Source: Conexibacter arvalis (GTDB lineage Bacteria; Actinomycetota; Thermoleophilia; Solirubrobacterales; Solirubrobacteraceae). From it: a stretch of 64,000 bases of DNA. Position 1 is the stretch's first letter; each line of letters opens with the position of its first letter. Location: contig NZ_JACHNU010000006.1 of NCBI RefSeq assembly GCF_014199525.1, positions 1 through 64,000 on the forward strand, in the 5' to 3' direction. Of this stretch, positions 54,050 through 61,591 are shown piece after piece. The notes below the pieces were generated by a model, which was not told the DNA's origin, did not search any database, and worked only from the letters and a program-made list of their open reading frames with translations. A program made the position numbers and the translations under genes.

Positions 54050-55416
54050 TCGTCTCGCGCAACCCGGCCGATCCGGCCGACGAGGTCGGCCGCTTCGAGG
54101 CCGCCGGCCGCGACGCGGTCGACGCGGCGATGGCGCGCGCGGTCGAGGCGCAGCGCGCCTGGGAGGCGGGCGGCGCGGCGGCCCGCGCAGCCGCGCTCGA
54201 CGCGCTCGCCGACGCGCTGCGCGAGCGTGCGGAGCGGCTCGCGGCGCTGATCGTGCGCGAGGTCGGCAAGCCGCTGACCGAGGCGCGCGGCGAGGTCGCG
54301 CGCGCGGTCGCGATCGTCCGCTATCACGGCCAGAGCGCGCTCGACGCCGACGGCGAGCTGCTGCCGCCGGCGCCGGGCACGTGGCAGCTCGCGACACGCC
54401 GCCGGCCGCGCGGCGTCTGCGCGCTGATCACGCCGTGGAACTTCCCGCTCGCGATCCCGCTGTGGAAGGCGGCGCCGGCGCTGGCGGCCGGCAACGCCGT
54501 CGCGCTGAAGGTCGCCGAGGAGGCGAGCGCCTGCGGCGCCGCGCTCGCCGAGCTGTTCGCCCAGGCCCTGCCCGACGGCGTCGCGACCGTCCTGCATGGC
54601 GGTGCCGAGACCGGCGGCGCGCTGCTCGATCACCCTGCGACCGCCTGCCTGTCGTTCACGGGCAGCACCGCCGTCGGCACCGCGCTCGTCGCGGCCGGCG
54701 GCGCGCGTTCGCTGCCGGTGCAGGCCGAGATGGGCGGCCAGAACCCGTCGATCGTGCTCGCCGACGCCGACCTCGACCATGCCGCCGCGACGATCGCCCA
54801 CGCGGCGATGGGCTTCGCCGGCCAGAAGTGCACGGCGACCAGCCGCGTGATCGTCGAGCGTTCGGTGCTCGGCGCCTTCACCGAGCGGCTCGTCGGCGCG
54901 GTCCGCGAGCTGCGCGTCGGCGCCCCCGCCGACGCGGCGACGGCCGTCGGGCCGCTGATCGACGATGCCGCCCGCGACCGCGCGCTGGCCGCGATCGCGG
55001 CGGCCCGTGGGCGCGGCGCGGAGCTGCTGTGCGGCGGCGAGCCGCTGGAGCCGGGCAGCGTCCTGGCTCCGACGCTGCTGGCGCTCGCAGACCCGGGCGA
55101 CCCGCTCGGCCAGGACGAGCTGTTCGCGCCCGTCGCCTGCGTGCTTCCCGCCGACGACCTCGATGCCGCGATCGCGTCGGCGAACGGCGTCCGCTACGGC
55201 CTCGCGGCGGCCGTCTTCACCCGCTCGCTGGAGCATGCCGCGCGCGCGGTCGACGCGCTCGACGCCGGCCTCGTGCGCGTCAACCAGTCGACGGCCGGCG
55301 TCGACCTCCACGCCCCCTTCGGCGGCACGAAGGCGTCGTCGTTCGGCACGCGCGAGCAGGGCCGCGCGGCACGCGACTTCTTCACCGAGACGCGCACGGT
55401 CAGCATCTCGCTCTGA
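54046..55416 (+). CDS. NAD(P)-dependent aldehyde dehydrogenase
   Basis: A 456-aa ALDH. Cofactor-binding ITPWNFPLAIPLWKAAPALA, catalytic Glu in VQAEMGGQNPS and catalytic Cys in GFAGQKCTATSRV are intact, with the end motif PFGGTKASSFGTREQG. Oxidises an aldehyde to the acid; the substrate is probably tied to the co-encoded U32-like protein. GTG start is coupled to the upstream stop. Confidence 0.92.
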   Translation: MIVSRNPADPADEVGRFEAAGRDAVDAAMARAVEAQRAWEAGGAAARAAALDALADALRERAERLAALIVREVGKPLTEARGEVARAVAIVRYHGQSALDADGELLPPAPGTWQLATRRRPRGVCALITPWNFPLAIPLWKAAPALAAGNAVALKVAEEASACGAALAELFAQALPDGVATVLHGGAETGGALLDHPATACLSFTGSTAVGTALVAAGGARSLPVQAEMGGQNPSIVLADADLDHAAATIAHAAMGFAGQKCTATSRVIVERSVLGAFTERLVGAVRELRVGAPADAATAVGPLIDDAARDRALAAIAAARGRGAELLCGGEPLEPGSVLAPTLLALADPGDPLGQDELFAPVACVLPADDLDAAIASANGVRYGLAAAVFTRSLEHAARAVDALDAGLVRVNQSTAGVDLHAPFGGTKASSFGTREQGRAARDFFTETRTVSISL

Positions 55417-55436
55417 CCGCGCGCCGTCATGACGAC

Positions 55437-55463
55437 GAAAGCCCCGCATCGCGCGGGGCTTTC
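55437..55463. terminator. Bidirectional terminator between ALDH and tRNA-Pro
   Basis: Perfect 11-bp arms at 55437-55447 and 55453-55463 with A-rich and T-rich ends, so it can serve the + strand ALDH and the minus strand tRNA-Pro. Confidence 0.85.
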
Positions 55464-55469
55464 CTTCAG

Positions 55470-55543
55470 TCGGGGAGACAGGATTTGAACCTGCGACCGC
55501 CCGGCCCCCAGCCGGGTGCGCTACCAGACTGCGCCACTCCCCG
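55470..55543 (-). tRNA. tRNA-Pro (anticodon GGG)
   Basis: 74-nt cloverleaf: acceptor CGGGGAG/CTCCCCG, discriminator A, anticodon stem CCCGG/CCGGG with loop CTGGGGG (anticodon GGG). Reads CCC/CCT. Confidence 0.95.
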
Positions 55544-55665
55544 TGGCACTGCTATGTGGTCACTCGCGGCACTGGGGGCTGGCCGCGCGCTCACGGGATG
55601 ATACCCCGGTCGGACGCGAGTCGGCGCGCCGGTCGGCGCTGCCCTCGCGGCGGGCCGGAGTGGAG

Positions 55666-55736
55666 AGCGGGCGACGGGAATCGAACCCGCCCTAAGAGCT
55701 TGGAAGGCTCCTGTGCAACCACAACACTTCGCCCGC
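55666..55736 (-). tRNA. tRNA-Gly (anticodon UCC)
   Basis: 71-nt cloverleaf: acceptor GCGGGCG/CGCCCGC, discriminator U, anticodon loop CTTCCAA (anticodon TCC), T-loop TTCGATT. Reads GGA. Lies 122 nt upstream of tRNA-Pro on the same strand. Confidence 0.95.
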
Positions 55737-55912
55737 GGGTCCGTCGATGATACCGGCGCGCACGCCACAGGTGCGGGAACGCTCCCAGCACCGAGCCGGG
55801 CGCACGCGAGCGTGACCGGTCAGCGCCCGTGCAATCGGCCGCCCGCACCGCAACCTCCGCCGCCCCTCTCGCGTTGCAACCGCAAACGACCCACCCGGAG
55901 GTTCGATTCCGC

Positions 55913-56524
55913 ATGAAGCGCCCCAAGCGCCTGAAGCTCCCCTCGCCGGCGATGATCGTCGCGCTCGTCGCGCTGTTCGCCGCGCTGGGCGGCACGTCCT
56001 ACGCCGCGCTCAGCGTCGGCTCCGTCACGTCGCGTGAGATCAAGAACGGCTCGATCCGCAACGTCGACTTCAAGAGAGGCACGTTGCGCGGGCAGGAGTT
56101 CAAGCGCGACTCGCTCGGCGGCGGCGCGATCAAGGAGGAGTCGCTCGACGCCAGCAAGCTCGGCAACGTCAGAACGGCGTCGAGAGCGACCGAGGCCGAG
56201 AGAGCGACGCTCGCCGCCGGCCTCACGCGCCAGCTGGCCGTCGCCGCCGACGGCGCGAGAAGCAACGACCGCGGCGGCGTCGTCTCCGTCATCAAGACTG
56301 CGACCGGCCGCTACCAGGTGCTGTTCGACACCGACGTGAGAGCGTGCGCCTACTCCGCGACGCTCGCGATCACCCCGCCGCCGGCCGACAGAAGAGACGC
56401 GCCGGTCACCGGCGAGATCGCCGCCTCGCCGCTGGCGGGCAACGTCAACGGCGTGGAGGTCGCGACCGCCGACAGCGCCGGCGTCGCCGCCGACCGCGCC
56501 TTCCACCTGACGGTCTCCTGCTGA
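55913..56524 (+). CDS. Short exported protein of the LVALFAALGGTSYA type
   Basis: A 203-aa protein with a basic N-terminus and one hydrophobic segment ending ALFAALGGTSYAA, the start seen in many exported proteins of Conexibacter-like bacteria. The mature part has degenerate pentapeptide-like repeats (GSIRNVDFKRGTLRGQEFKR) and a small beta domain with two Cys. Function unknown. GGAGG lies 12 nt before ATG 55913. AGA codons are frequent. Confidence 0.75.
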   Translation: MKRPKRLKLPSPAMIVALVALFAALGGTSYAALSVGSVTSREIKNGSIRNVDFKRGTLRGQEFKRDSLGGGAIKEESLDASKLGNVRTASRATEAERATLAAGLTRQLAVAADGARSNDRGGVVSVIKTATGRYQVLFDTDVRACAYSATLAITPPPADRRDAPVTGEIAASPLAGNVNGVEVATADSAGVAADRAFHLTVSC

Positions 56525-56589
56525 GCGGGAGCTGACCGCACCGGCCGCGCGCCCGCTCGCGCGGCCGCCGACCGCGCGGCGACGGCGGG

Positions 56590-57441
56590 CTACCGCGTCG
56601 CCGCCGGTCTGCGCTCCTCGGTCGGCACGTCGCCGTCGCCGTCGGTCAGCGTCGGCGGCGGCCACGGGCCGAACCAGTTGTCGCGGGCGCCGTCGAGCGT
56701 CACGACCGTCCCGCTCATCGCCCGCCCCAGCGGCGAGGCGAGCAGCGCGACCAGCCACCCGTGCTCGTGCGGCTGCCCGAGCCGCTGCAGCGGGACCGTC
56801 CGCGCGACGCCGGCCCGCACCGGCTCGGGGTACTTGTCGAGCGCGTCGGTCTGGAAGTGGCCGGCGGCGATCGCGACGACCGCGATCCCGTCCGCCGCCC
56901 ACTGCCGCGCCCACGCCGCCGTCAGCGACTCGACCGCCGCGCGCGCGGCGCTCGAATGGGTCATCCCCGCCAGGCCGTGATGGGGCGACAGCGTGACGTT
57001 GACGATCGTCCCCCGTCCCGCCGGCCGCATCGCCCGCTCGACGGCCAGCTCGGCCATCCGCGTCGTGCCATCGACGTTGAGGCGGAAGACCGCCTGCCAC
57101 CCTCTCGTCGCGATCGCCTCGGCCGGCACGAAGTACTGCCCGCCGGCGTTGTTGACGAGCAGGTCGAGGCGGCCGTGGTGCTCGAGCGCCGTGTCGACGA
57201 TCCGCCGCGCGTCGTCCTCGTCGCGGATGTCGCCGCAGACGACGCTCGCCGCCGCGCCGATCCTCGCCGCCGTCGCCTCCAGCACCTCGGCGCGGCGGCC
57301 GGCGATCACGACCTGCGCGCCGCAGGCGGCCAGCTCGGTCGCGGCGGCGCGGCCGAGGCCGGTGCCGCCGCCGGTGACGAGCGCGACCTGCCCGTCGAGC
57401 AGGCCGGGGGCGAAGATGCGGGAGGGCGCTGGAGTGCTCAC
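56590..57441 (-). CDS. SDR-family oxidoreductase, PECR-like, lacking catalytic Tyr
   Basis: A 283-aa short-chain dehydrogenase. Cofactor motif ALVTGGGTGLGRAAATEL and NNAGG are intact. In place of the YxxxK pair the sequence reads GMTHSSAARAAVESLT, so Tyr is Ser and Lys is Arg. This change is typical of the 2,4-dienoyl-/trans-2-enoyl-CoA reductase (PECR) branch, which supports enoyl-CoA reduction rather than alcohol oxidation. GTG start at 57441. Confidence 0.85.
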   Translation of the reverse strand: MSTPAPSRIFAPGLLDGQVALVTGGGTGLGRAAATELAACGAQVVIAGRRAEVLEATAARIGAAASVVCGDIRDEDDARRIVDTALEHHGRLDLLVNNAGGQYFVPAEAIATRGWQAVFRLNVDGTTRMAELAVERAMRPAGRGTIVNVTLSPHHGLAGMTHSSAARAAVESLTAAWARQWAADGIAVVAIAAGHFQTDALDKYPEPVRAGVARTVPLQRLGQPHEHGWLVALLASPLGRAMSGTVVTLDGARDNWFGPWPPPTLTDGDGDVPTEERRPAATR

Positions 57442-57496
57442 GCCGCCGATCCTACGCCCGGCCGCCCCGCGCCGCGCAGGATCGGGCACGGTGGAC

Positions 57497-57596
57497 GGGC
57501 CGCCGCGGGAGGTGCACGGCAGGGCCGCCGCGGGAGGTGTGCGGCAGGGCCGCCGCGGGAGGTGTGCGGCAGGGCCGCCGCGGGAGGCGCGCGGCG
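57497..57596. repeat. 25-bp tandem repeat, 4 copies, intergenic
   Basis: Units at 57497, 57522, 57547 and 57572 begin GGGCCGCCGCGGGAGG; units 2 and 3 are identical, 1 and 4 differ by a few bases. They lie between the start of the SDR gene and the end of the YjbR-like gene. 25 bp is not a codon multiple, so it is non-coding. Confidence 0.93.
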
Positions 57597-57607
57597 GAGC
57601 GCGCCGC

Positions 57608-57958
57608 TCAGGCGCCGCGCGCGTCCCCGCCGAGCGCGTCGGCGAGTCGTCTCGGCGCGCGCCATCGCCACGCCTCGGCGAGCAGCTCGCGCAGCTCCTC
57701 CGGATCCGCGCCGGCGAGCTGCACGATCGTCCAGCCCTGCCTTCCCCACGCCCCGGCCGCGGGCGCGTAGGTCGCGGGCGCCGTCGCGACGACCGCCGCC
57801 TGCTCGGCGGCGTCGAGCCGCAGCGACATCTCGCCCGGTCTCGGGAAGCCGGCGAAGATCTTGCCGCCGACGCGGAAGTCGGCATGTCCCATGTGGCCGC
57901 CCTCAGTCGCCTCCGGCAGCGCGAGCGCGAAGGAGCGGGCGTCGTCCTCGGTCACCAT
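57608..57958 (-). CDS. MmcQ/YjbR-family DNA-binding-fold protein
   Basis: A 116-aa protein with the family pattern LALPEATEGGHMGHADFRVG, GKIFAGFPRPGEMSLRLD and ATYAPAAGAWGRQGWTIVQL. The fold is known; a cellular role is not. ATG 57958. Confidence 0.88.
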   Translation of the reverse strand: MVTEDDARSFALALPEATEGGHMGHADFRVGGKIFAGFPRPGEMSLRLDAAEQAAVVATAPATYAPAAGAWGRQGWTIVQLAGADPEELRELLAEAWRWRAPRRLADALGGDARGA

Positions 57959-58031
57959 CGGGCCATCTTCGCGCGTGCGGCGGCCGGCGGCTTGGACGGA
58001 TGGGAAGCGGGCGCCCGAGCGCGGTCGGCCC

Positions 58032-58760
58032 TCAGCAGCCGGCGTCGCGCACGAGCGCCCGGTATCTGCGCATCGCCGAGCGCTGGAAGTCGCCGTGGGT
58101 CTGTCTGCGCAACGCCGCGACCCGCTCTCTGTGGAAGCGCGAGGAGAGGCTCTCGGCATGGCCGATCACGTCACGGACGGCGATCCCGTAGCGGCAGCGC
58201 AGCCAGCGCGTCAGCCGGATCGACGCGCGCAGCTGCGCCGCGTTGCCGAGCACCTCGGCGTCGCTGCGGCCGACGTGCTCGATCCCGATCGCGGCCCAGT
58301 TGAGCCCGACGGTGTGGCGGCAGAGGAAGGTCACCGGCGTCAGCTGCACGATCCGCCCGTTGCGGGCGACGACGAACTGGGCGCAGGTTCCGGGCCGCTC
58401 GCGCAGCTCCGGGTCGGCGACGTTCGGCGCGAAGGTGTTCCAGGTCGCGTCGACCGAGTCGTTGACCGTGTAGTGGACGACGATCGCGTGCGGCTCGACG
58501 GTCGTCGTCGCGCGCCCGTAGTGGCGCTTGGCGTACGCGGCCGTGTCGCGCCGACGCTGCGCCGTCAGCGGGATGAACCGTCTCGTGATCGCCGGCCGCG
58601 GGACGGCGGCCGGGCCTCTCCCGGTCGGCTTCGGTCTCGCCGGAGACGGTCTGCCGGACTCCGGCGCGGGAGCCTGCGCCGTGTGAGCGGCGGGCGCGGG
58701 CGGCGCGGGCGTCGGCCACGCCGCCGCCAGCGCGGCCAGCAGCGGGGCGAGCGTCAGCAC
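58032..58760 (-). CDS. Exported N-acetylmuramoyl-L-alanine amidase (Amidase_2)
   Basis: A 242-aa exported protein: signal peptide, a Pro/Ala-rich linker, then an Amidase_2/PGRP-like domain. Zinc ligands are His in AIVVHYTVND, His in CRHTVGLN/IGIEHVGRS and a late His in VIGHAESLSS. Two Cys (GTCAQF, TFLCRH) may form a disulfide. It should cut peptidoglycan amide bonds in the envelope. GTG start at 58760. Confidence 0.85.
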   Translation of the reverse strand: MLTLAPLLAALAAAWPTPAPPAPAAHTAQAPAPESGRPSPARPKPTGRGPAAVPRPAITRRFIPLTAQRRRDTAAYAKRHYGRATTTVEPHAIVVHYTVNDSVDATWNTFAPNVADPELRERPGTCAQFVVARNGRIVQLTPVTFLCRHTVGLNWAAIGIEHVGRSDAEVLGNAAQLRASIRLTRWLRCRYGIAVRDVIGHAESLSSRFHRERVAALRRQTHGDFQRSAMRRYRALVRDAGC

Positions 58761-58815
58761 CGCCCCACCCTATCGCCCGCCGCGCCGCCGGACGCGGCGC
58801 CGGGCGCGGCGGAGC

Positions 58816-58864
58816 GACCTCTGTCATCCAACCGTCGCTGAGCGACGGCCGGACGACAGAGGTC
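58816..58864. terminator. Nested inverted repeat after PadR gene
   Basis: Outer arms GACCTCTGTC (58816-58825) and GACAGAGGTC (58855-58864) and inner arms CCGTCGC (58832-58838) and GCGACGG (58842-58848) are both perfect. It starts 7 nt beyond the PadR stop, so it may end that transcript, though the nested shape is unusual. Confidence 0.6.
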
Positions 58865-58870
58865 CGGACG

Positions 58871-59605
58871 CTACGCCTGCTCCTCGCCGTCGTCCTCGCG
58901 CCCGTCGTCGCCGTCGGCGAGCAGGCGGTAGAGGTCGCGGCGGGTGCCGGCGAGGATCCGCTGCGCCTCCTTGCGCTGGGCCTCGCTGCCGGTCTGCAGG
59001 ACCTGCATCAGCGCCATCGCGGTCTCGCGCGCCGTCTGCATCAGCGCGACGGCGTCGTCGGAGACTTCGCCGGCCATCTGATCCCACGGCGCCGGCTGGT
59101 CGTCGCCGCGGTCGGCGACGAACTGCCGGCCGGCGTCGGTCAGCTCGTAGAGCTTGCGCCCGTCCTGCTCGCCGGAGCGGATCAGGCCCTCGTCCTCGAG
59201 CTGCTGCAGCGCCGGGTAGACCGAGCCGGGGCTCGGCCGCCACGCGCCGCCGGAGCGCTGCTCCAGCTCCTGCATGATCTGGTACCCGTTGCGCGGCTCC
59301 TCGGCGAGCAGCAGCAGCGCCGCGGTGCGGACGTCGCCGCGCCGGGCGCGACCGCCGCGCCGGCCCCAGGGCCCGCCGCGGCCGGGTCCGCCCCAGCCGC
59401 CCGGCCCGAACGGGAAGCCGCCGCGCGCGAACTCGTGCAGCCCGCGCCCCGGCCCGCCGTGGCCGCCGTGGCGACCTTCGCCGGGACCGCGCCCGCCGGC
59501 CATCGCGCGCCACAGCTCCGCGATGTCGAAGCCGCCGCGATGGCAGCCGTGTCGGTGGTGTCGGTGTCCGCCGCCCTGCGCGGCGTAGTCGGCCATGCGA
59601 TGCAT
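58871..59605 (-). CDS. PadR-family regulator with His/Gly-rich N-terminus
   Basis: A 244-aa regulator. Residues 1-85 are Gly/His-rich (GGGHRHHRHGCHRGG), possibly metal-binding. Residues about 90-170 are a PadR winged HTH (NGYQIMQELEQRSGGAWRPS, PGSVYPALQQLEDEGLIRSG, GRKLYELTDAGRQFV). A helical dimerisation tail follows. AAGGGAG lies 6 nt before ATG 59605. A palindromic AT-rich site lies just upstream. Confidence 0.92.
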   Translation of the reverse strand: MHRMADYAAQGGGHRHHRHGCHRGGFDIAELWRAMAGGRGPGEGRHGGHGGPGRGLHEFARGGFPFGPGGWGGPGRGGPWGRRGGRARRGDVRTAALLLLAEEPRNGYQIMQELEQRSGGAWRPSPGSVYPALQQLEDEGLIRSGEQDGRKLYELTDAGRQFVADRGDDQPAPWDQMAGEVSDDAVALMQTARETAMALMQVLQTGSEAQRKEAQRILAGTRRDLYRLLADGDDGREDDGEEQA

Positions 59606-59635
59606 GCCGATCTCCCTTGTTCGACCTTTCGTGAT

Positions 59636-59658
59636 GTATCGACGATATATCGAGATAC
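59636..59658. promoter_or_regulatory. Probable PadR operator/promoter
   Basis: CGATATATCG (59643-59652) is a perfect palindrome nested between GTATC (59636-59640) and GATAC (59654-59658), 30-50 bp upstream of the PadR start. It is a strong AT-rich island likely to overlap the -10 region; autoregulation is inferred. Confidence 0.6.
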
Positions 59659-59792
59659 TCGGTTTGTGAAGGGGCCGCGGCCAGACAGGTCCGCACGCGG
59701 ACGCGCGCCGACCGGCCCGAAGACAGCGAGCGCACCGACGCGTGGCGCCGCTCTCCGGTTCGCACGCGAATCGGCGCGAAGGAGCGACGTCG

Positions 59793-60005
59793 ATGACCGC
59801 AACCCATCGCGCGCCGTCGCGTTATGACGACCAGATGCCGACGTCGCAGCAGCCAACGCCGCCGCCGAAGCCCGACGCCGAAGCGGCCCGCCGCGCGGCC
59901 CAGCTCCACCACGCGATGAGCAAGGCGCCGGTCGGGTCGAAGGAGCGCCGCTTCCTGCGCCGCGCCGCCGAGCGGGCGCGAGCACGGGCACGGGCCGGCG
60001 AGTAG
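59793..60005 (+). CDS. Small basic hypothetical protein (70 aa)
   Basis: Not recognised. The N-terminal half is Pro-rich (PTSQQPTPPPKPDAEAA), the C-terminal half a strongly basic helix (KERRFLRRAAERARARARAG), which could bind nucleic acid. GAAGGAG sits 9 nt before ATG 59793 and a strong terminator follows the stop, so it is a plausible single-gene unit divergent from padR. Confidence 0.6.
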   Translation: MTATHRAPSRYDDQMPTSQQPTPPPKPDAEAARRAAQLHHAMSKAPVGSKERRFLRRAAERARARARAGE

Positions 60006-60010
60006 ACGCA

Positions 60011-60044
60011 CGAACGCCCCGCCGCTCGCGCGCCGGGGCGTTCG
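60011..60044 (+). terminator. Terminator after small basic protein gene
   Basis: Perfect 11-bp arms at 60011-60021 and 60034-60044, starting 6 nt after the stop codon. Confidence 0.8.
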
Positions 60045-60193
60045 ATGCCCCTGCCGCCGGGGGGTGCCGGCTTACGGGGATGCCGGACAGGCTCGCGTGC
60101 CGAGCGTCGTGCGCGCAGAGGGGGAAAGAGCGCGCAGTTCGGCCGCACCGCTGCCCGTGGCATCGCCGACTATACCCAAGAAAACCGTCTACA

Positions 60194-60274
60194 GGTGGAG
60201 ATTTACCGCCGGTAGATGGTGGTTCACCGCCTATCGCGGGTGGTGTCGGGCTCCCCGGTGAAGGAGGTTTCACC
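60194..60274 (+). promoter_or_regulatory. Repeat-rich leader of the first XRE gene
   Basis: GGTGGAGATTTACCGCC (60194-60210) and GGTGGTTCACCGCC (60218-60231) are related hairpin-forming motifs, and TACCGCCGGTA (60204-60214) is palindromic. GGTGAA (60257-60262) pairs with TTCACC (60269-60274) and would hold the AAGGAGG ribosome site at its loop. This suggests operator sites plus translation control. Confidence 0.45.
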
Positions 60275-60281
60275 GATCGCG

Positions 60282-60524
60282 ATGCCCGACGCCTCTCCAC
60301 AGCTCAGCGCGTTCGCCAGAACGCTGAGACGCCACCGTCGCCAGCTCGACCTCTCGCAGGAGGCGCTGGCGGCGATGTCGGGCGTCAGCGCGAAGCACAT
60401 CGGCGAGATCGAGCGGGCCAACAAGGACCCGAGCATCACGACCGCGCTGCGCCTGCTCGGCGGGCTCGACGCGCCGCTCGGCGAGTTCTTCACGAGGGTC
60501 GACCTCCACCTTCAGGAGGAGTGA
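60282..60524 (+). CDS. XRE-family regulator (first of tandem pair)
   Basis: An 80-aa single-domain Cro/CI-type HTH protein: LDLSQEALAAMSGVSAKHIG then EIERANKDPSITTALRLLGG. ATG 60282 follows AAGGAGG by an unusually long 14 nt, with the ribosome site in a small hairpin. It is similar to the next gene product throughout the HTH, consistent with tandem duplication. Confidence 0.85.
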   Translation: MPDASPQLSAFARTLRRHRRQLDLSQEALAAMSGVSAKHIGEIERANKDPSITTALRLLGGLDAPLGEFFTRVDLHLQEE

Positions 60525-60542
60525 CACGGCGAGCCAGCTATG

Positions 60543-60556
60543 CGAACATACGTTCG
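60543..60556. promoter_or_regulatory. LexA (SOS)-type box at the second XRE start
   Basis: CGAACATACGTTCG matches the Gram-positive/actinobacterial LexA core CGAAC-N4-GTTCG exactly. It ends on the first base of the GTG start of the second XRE gene. Confidence 0.65.
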
Positions 60557-60804
60557 TGTCGCCGCGCAAGACTCCTCCCCATCCGCTCGCCCGCACGATC
60601 CGCCAGCTGCGGCGCGAGCGCGAGCTGTCGCAGGAGGCGCTCGCCAACGCCGCCGGCATCCATCCCAAGCACCTGAGCGAGATCGAGCGCGGCAACAAGG
60701 ACCCGCGCGCGACGACCGTCGCCCGTCTCGCCGAGGCGCTCGGCGTCTCCGTCGGCGATCTCTACGGACGGAGCGACGAGCGGGGCGCCGACCACCTACA
60801 ATGA
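60556..60804 (+). CDS. XRE-family regulator (second of tandem pair)
   Basis: An 82-aa HTH protein: RELSQEALANAAGIHPKHLS then EIERGNKDPRATTVARLAEA. GTG 60556 has no ribosome site and directly abuts the LexA-type box, so the message may be leaderless and controlled by LexA. The stop is 9 nt before tRNA-Trp, so read-through into the tRNA is possible. Confidence 0.82.
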   Translation: MSPRKTPPHPLARTIRQLRRERELSQEALANAAGIHPKHLSEIERGNKDPRATTVARLAEALGVSVGDLYGRSDERGADHLQ

Positions 60805-60813
60805 GCCGCCCGC

Positions 60814-60884
60814 GGGGGACTGGTGTATCGGTAACACGGCGGTCTCCAAAACCGCAACGCGAGGTTCGACTCCTCGGTCCCCCG
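60814..60884 (+). tRNA. tRNA-Trp (anticodon CCA)
   Basis: 71-nt cloverleaf: acceptor GGGGGAC/GTCCCCC, discriminator G, anticodon stem GCGGT/ACCGC with loop CTCCAAA (anticodon CCA), T-arm CGAGG/CCTCG. Confidence 0.94.
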
Positions 60885-60890
60885 CCTTCT

Positions 60891-60919
60891 CGACGCCCCG
60901 GTAGCCCGCCGGGGCGTCG
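60891..60919 (+). terminator. Terminator after tRNA-Trp
   Basis: Perfect 11-bp arms at 60891-60901 and 60909-60919, six nt beyond the tRNA. Confidence 0.85.
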
Positions 60920-61040
60920 CGCGTTCCGCGTGCGCGCCCCCCGAGCGGGCGCGGGAACGCGACTGCACGCGACGGCGCGGCGGGCAGCGGGCGCGCCGGT
61001 CAGGCGCCGCGCGGTGCGGCGCGGTGAGCCGCGACGCGGC

Positions 61041-61379
61041 TCAGGCCGGAACCGGCGCGTCGGGCGCCTGGGACGGCGTCGCGGCGGCGTTCAGCACCGC
61101 CGTCAGCAGGCCGGGGAAGCGCGTCTCGAGGTCGTCGCGCCGCAGCGACAGCAGGCGGCGCTTGCCGTCGATGCGGGTCGCGGTGATGCCGGCCTCGCGC
61201 AGGACGCGGAAGTGGTGGGAGGCGGTCGCCTTGCTGACACCGAGGTCGAAGGAGCCGCACGGCCGCTCGCCGCCGCACGCCAGCTCGCGGACGACCGCGA
61301 GCCGCGCGTCGTCGCTGAGCGCGTGCATCACCGCGGTCAGCTCGATCGTCTCGACGGCGGGGTGGTCCGGAGGGCCCAT
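61041..61379 (-). CDS. ArsR-family winged-helix regulator
   Basis: A 112-aa regulator: MHALSDDARLAVVRELA, then the recognition region LGVSKATASHHFRVLREAGI and the wing IDGKRRLLSLRRDDL. Cys residues occur in ELACGGERPCGS; whether they sense metal is unknown. GGAG lies 4 nt before ATG 61379. Family members repress efflux or stress genes; no target is adjacent. Confidence 0.88.
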   Translation of the reverse strand: MGPPDHPAVETIELTAVMHALSDDARLAVVRELACGGERPCGSFDLGVSKATASHHFRVLREAGITATRIDGKRRLLSLRRDDLETRFPGLLTAVLNAAATPSQAPDAPVPA

Positions 61380-61457
61380 CGCTCTCCATTCTATGCCGCC
61401 CGCCCGGGCGCTCGCACACGTTGGCGGACCGGCCGCCGGGAGCGCGCCCGGCGCGGA

Positions 61458-61544
<87 letters not shown>

Positions 61545-61591
61545 GGGGAAGTGCGTCACGCGACCGCGCAGGATTGTAGGGTCCCTTCGGG

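Noticed and set aside
57497-57596. CRISPR array of 25-bp repeats
   Set aside because: No spacers between units and no cas genes.
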